This document shows positions 62,726 through 64,000 of a DNA stretch of 64,000 nucleotides, in pieces. The stretch covers positions 558,001-622,000 of the forward strand of contig CAWAZY010000003.1 of the NCBI GenBank assembly GCA_963786675.1, written 5' to 3'. The stretch's first letter is position 1, and every line of letters begins with the position of its first letter. The position numbers were made by a program, and so were the translations under genes. The notes beneath the pieces were generated by a model. It did not search any database. It was given only the letters and a program-made list of their open reading frames with translations, and had not been told where the DNA came from. The DNA comes from JAGVSR01 sp963786675. Its GTDB lineage: Bacteria; Pseudomonadota; Alphaproteobacteria; Rhizobiales; Hyphomicrobiaceae.

Positions 62726-63229
62726 TCACGCATCGATGGCGCGCTTGACCTCGAAGATCTCCATGATCCGGCAGCCGCGATGCGGGCCGTCACAGACGAA
62801 CGTCCACTGGCCTTCCGTGTAGGTGTCGCACATCTTGACGCCCTTGATCAGGATCCAGTGACCCTCTTTTCCCTTGTGAATGGCGAGGATGTAGTGCGCC
62901 CAGGCATTGCGGGGCTTCTGCATCCATGTCCACACGGTCGGCCGCTGCCGGCGCTCCAGATGCATGAAGCTCTCCTTGAGCGTCATGGAGAACCCGTAGA
63001 CGGCAAGGGCGGCTTCGACCTCGTCGGCGTAGGTGCCTTTGACCGTGTGCTTCAGATCGGGCGGGAGATCACGATAGGCGTTGATGGCGCGTTCGATCTT
63101 GCTGATGGGGTAGCCGGTGATGGCCGACAGCACATAGGGACCGCAGAACGCAACGCGGCCGGTGTCGTTCGAGACCTCGTTGAGGCTCGACGTCAGGCGC
63201 TGCGTCGGTTGCAAGTCGTCCACGGCCAC
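62726..63229 (-). CDS. Unrecognised protein with Cys/His motif, possibly papain-like
   Basis: 167 residues. TGRVAFCGPYVLSAITGYPI holds a Cys at an N-terminal helix start as in papain-fold peptidases, and later AWAHYILAIHKGKEGHWILI holds a His before a beta strand. This pattern fits a C39- or papain-like cysteine peptidase or amidase, but there is no firm match. GTG start at 63229. It lies downstream of GC-rich repeats. Confidence 0.6.
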   Translation of the reverse strand: MAVDDLQPTQRLTSSLNEVSNDTGRVAFCGPYVLSAITGYPISKIERAINAYRDLPPDLKHTVKGTYADEVEAALAVYGFSMTLKESFMHLERRQRPTVWTWMQKPRNAWAHYILAIHKGKEGHWILIKGVKMCDTYTEGQWTFVCDGPHRGCRIMEIFEVKRAIDA

Positions 63230-63245
63230 TCCCCGTCCGCCAAGT

Positions 63246-63296
63246 CATGGGGGCGGAGCCCCCACTTCCCAATTCATGGGGGGCGGAGCCCCCTTG
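63246..63296. repeat. GC-rich hairpin repeats, 30-bp period
   Basis: Two near-identical copies of TCATGGGGGCGGAGCCCCC at 63245-63263 and 63274-63293, with a degenerate third copy (AAGGGCGGAGC) after them. Each forms a GGGGGC/GCCCCC hairpin with a 3-nt loop. They lie about 20 bp upstream of the start of the 62726-63229 gene, so they may be in its leader. Confidence 0.75.
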
Positions 63297-63439
63297 AGCC
63301 CGCCAAATCAAAGGGCGGAGCGTGGGGATGTTCAGGCCGCGGTGGTTACCAAAAGGTTAATGCCATCAATCGTCCGCGCCAATCTTCACTGCCAGCCTTC
63401 CTGGACAATTGCCAAAATGCCAGCTGGCGACGCGAGGTC

Positions 63440-63652
63440 TCAGGCGATGCGGGTGCTGCCGCGAACCGCAACGCGCGTGCGCGACGTGGCGGAGACGGGG
63501 GCCGCCTTGACCGTCCTGCGCTCGGCCTTCACCGATAGCGGCTTGATGGTTTCAAGCGCGGCGAGGATGTCAATCGCCTGCGGCGTGGCCGAACGCGGCT
63601 TGACCGTCTGCAAGGGGCGAACGCGGAATGGCAGAAACGGGCGCGTGAACAT
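63440..63652 (-). CDS. Possible small basic protein
   Basis: 70-residue reading frame starting MFTRPFLPFRVRPLQTVKPR with GGAG 7 bp upstream of the ATG at 63652. Basic and Thr/Ser-rich with no recognised domain. Could be a real small protein or chance ORF. Confidence 0.35.
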   Translation of the reverse strand: MFTRPFLPFRVRPLQTVKPRSATPQAIDILAALETIKPLSVKAERRTVKAAPVSATSRTRVAVRGSTRIA

Positions 63653-64000
63653 GTGGGTCTCCAAAGGGGCTGTGCGGTGGATTTCTTTGTGTTCGGCAAT
63701 TGCACGCCATGTGCCACGTTCAAAGCGGCAATGAAACGGCAGCAAGAACAAAATGCTGAGGAAAAAGCCGCCCTGCCGCCACGGTTCTCACGTGGGCGCG
63801 TTTGCGCGACGAACAGGCACTGCGTCCGGAACATGAACAACTCCTGGGCATCGCGCATCTCAATCACCGCCGGTCATGCGCGGCGCGCGTTTACTCCGCC
63901 GCATGGCCGCAGTAGAAGATGGGTGCGCCTGATTTCCGCAGTATGCGGCCTGTGCGCCGCCCTGAGGGCGTCCAATCAGCGAAGCGGGAATTGAGGCGGC
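63653..64000. other. End of window, no supported gene
   Basis: 348 bp to the window edge. Short ORFs on both strands lack ribosome binding sites and family motifs. Nothing else was recognised. Confidence 0.5.

Noticed and set aside
63529..63867. 112-residue minus-strand ORF near the window end
   Set aside because: Cys/Phe-rich and unconserved, overlapping a better small ORF; no support.

Overview
This window looks like a chromosomal segment of a high-GC alphaproteobacterium, most likely in or near the Hyphomicrobiales. The evidence is gene order and family type. There is a tpiA-secG-pyrG block, a divergent ppiD-trpE, a trpG-trpD-trpC-moaC-moeA block, a Rhizobiales-type porin, ELM1-family and DUF1289 proteins, a YcjX/YcjF pair and an opgGH operon. 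No phage, transposase, integrase or CRISPR array was found.

Layout. 1-12 kb: an outer membrane barrel protein, then a surface-protein and export cassette. The cassette holds a repeat-rich giant protein (LEPR motif, DUF4347, choice-of-anchor L, cadherin/Ig-like tandem repeats), a TolC-family lipoprotein, two HlyD-type adaptors (one with a GAF-like head) and an M50 metalloprotease-HlyD fusion. No ABC ATPase is present. This is the most interesting system here. 12-23 kb: dusA, a TauE/SafE permease, a PRC-barrel protein, DUF599, phosphomannomutase/phosphoglucomutase, two retropepsin-like proteases, DUF1289, a sensor histidine kinase, a secreted nuclease, a GST, an MBL hydrolase, a UDG-like enzyme and an Lrp regulator. 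23.8-33.4 kb, minus strand: ppiD, trpE, a SixA-like phosphatase, trpG, trpD, a curlin plus CsgH pair placed inside the trp block, trpC, moaC and moeA. 33.5-37.7 kb: tpiA, a secreted KP-rich protein, secG and pyrG. 37.8-46.6 kb: PilZ, fadD, an ACP/ketosynthase pair, a cyclophilin-like protein, a three-gene cluster (P-loop protein, nucleotidyltransferase-like protein, ELM1 family) and a tRNA with anticodon CAU. 46.7-54 kb: SIMPL, nitrilase, GNAT, an NTF2-like protein, a host-attachment protein, carbonic anhydrase, YjbQ, a GreA/B-like factor, efp and epmA. 54-64 kb: ycjXF convergent with opgGH, a porin, a possible cysteine-protease-like protein and GC-rich hairpin repeats.

Reading-frame quality. 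At least six genes are broken by single-base indels: the giant surface protein (two +1), dusA, the KP-rich protein, yjbQ, ycjF and the porin (three sites). secG carries an in-frame TAG at a position usually occupied by Gln. The ACP has Leu at the position expected to carry the phosphopantetheine Ser. Removing the proposed indels restores an integral reading frame in every case. Several broken genes are normally conserved, so sequencing or assembly error is the leading explanation, but real mutation cannot be excluded from sequence alone.
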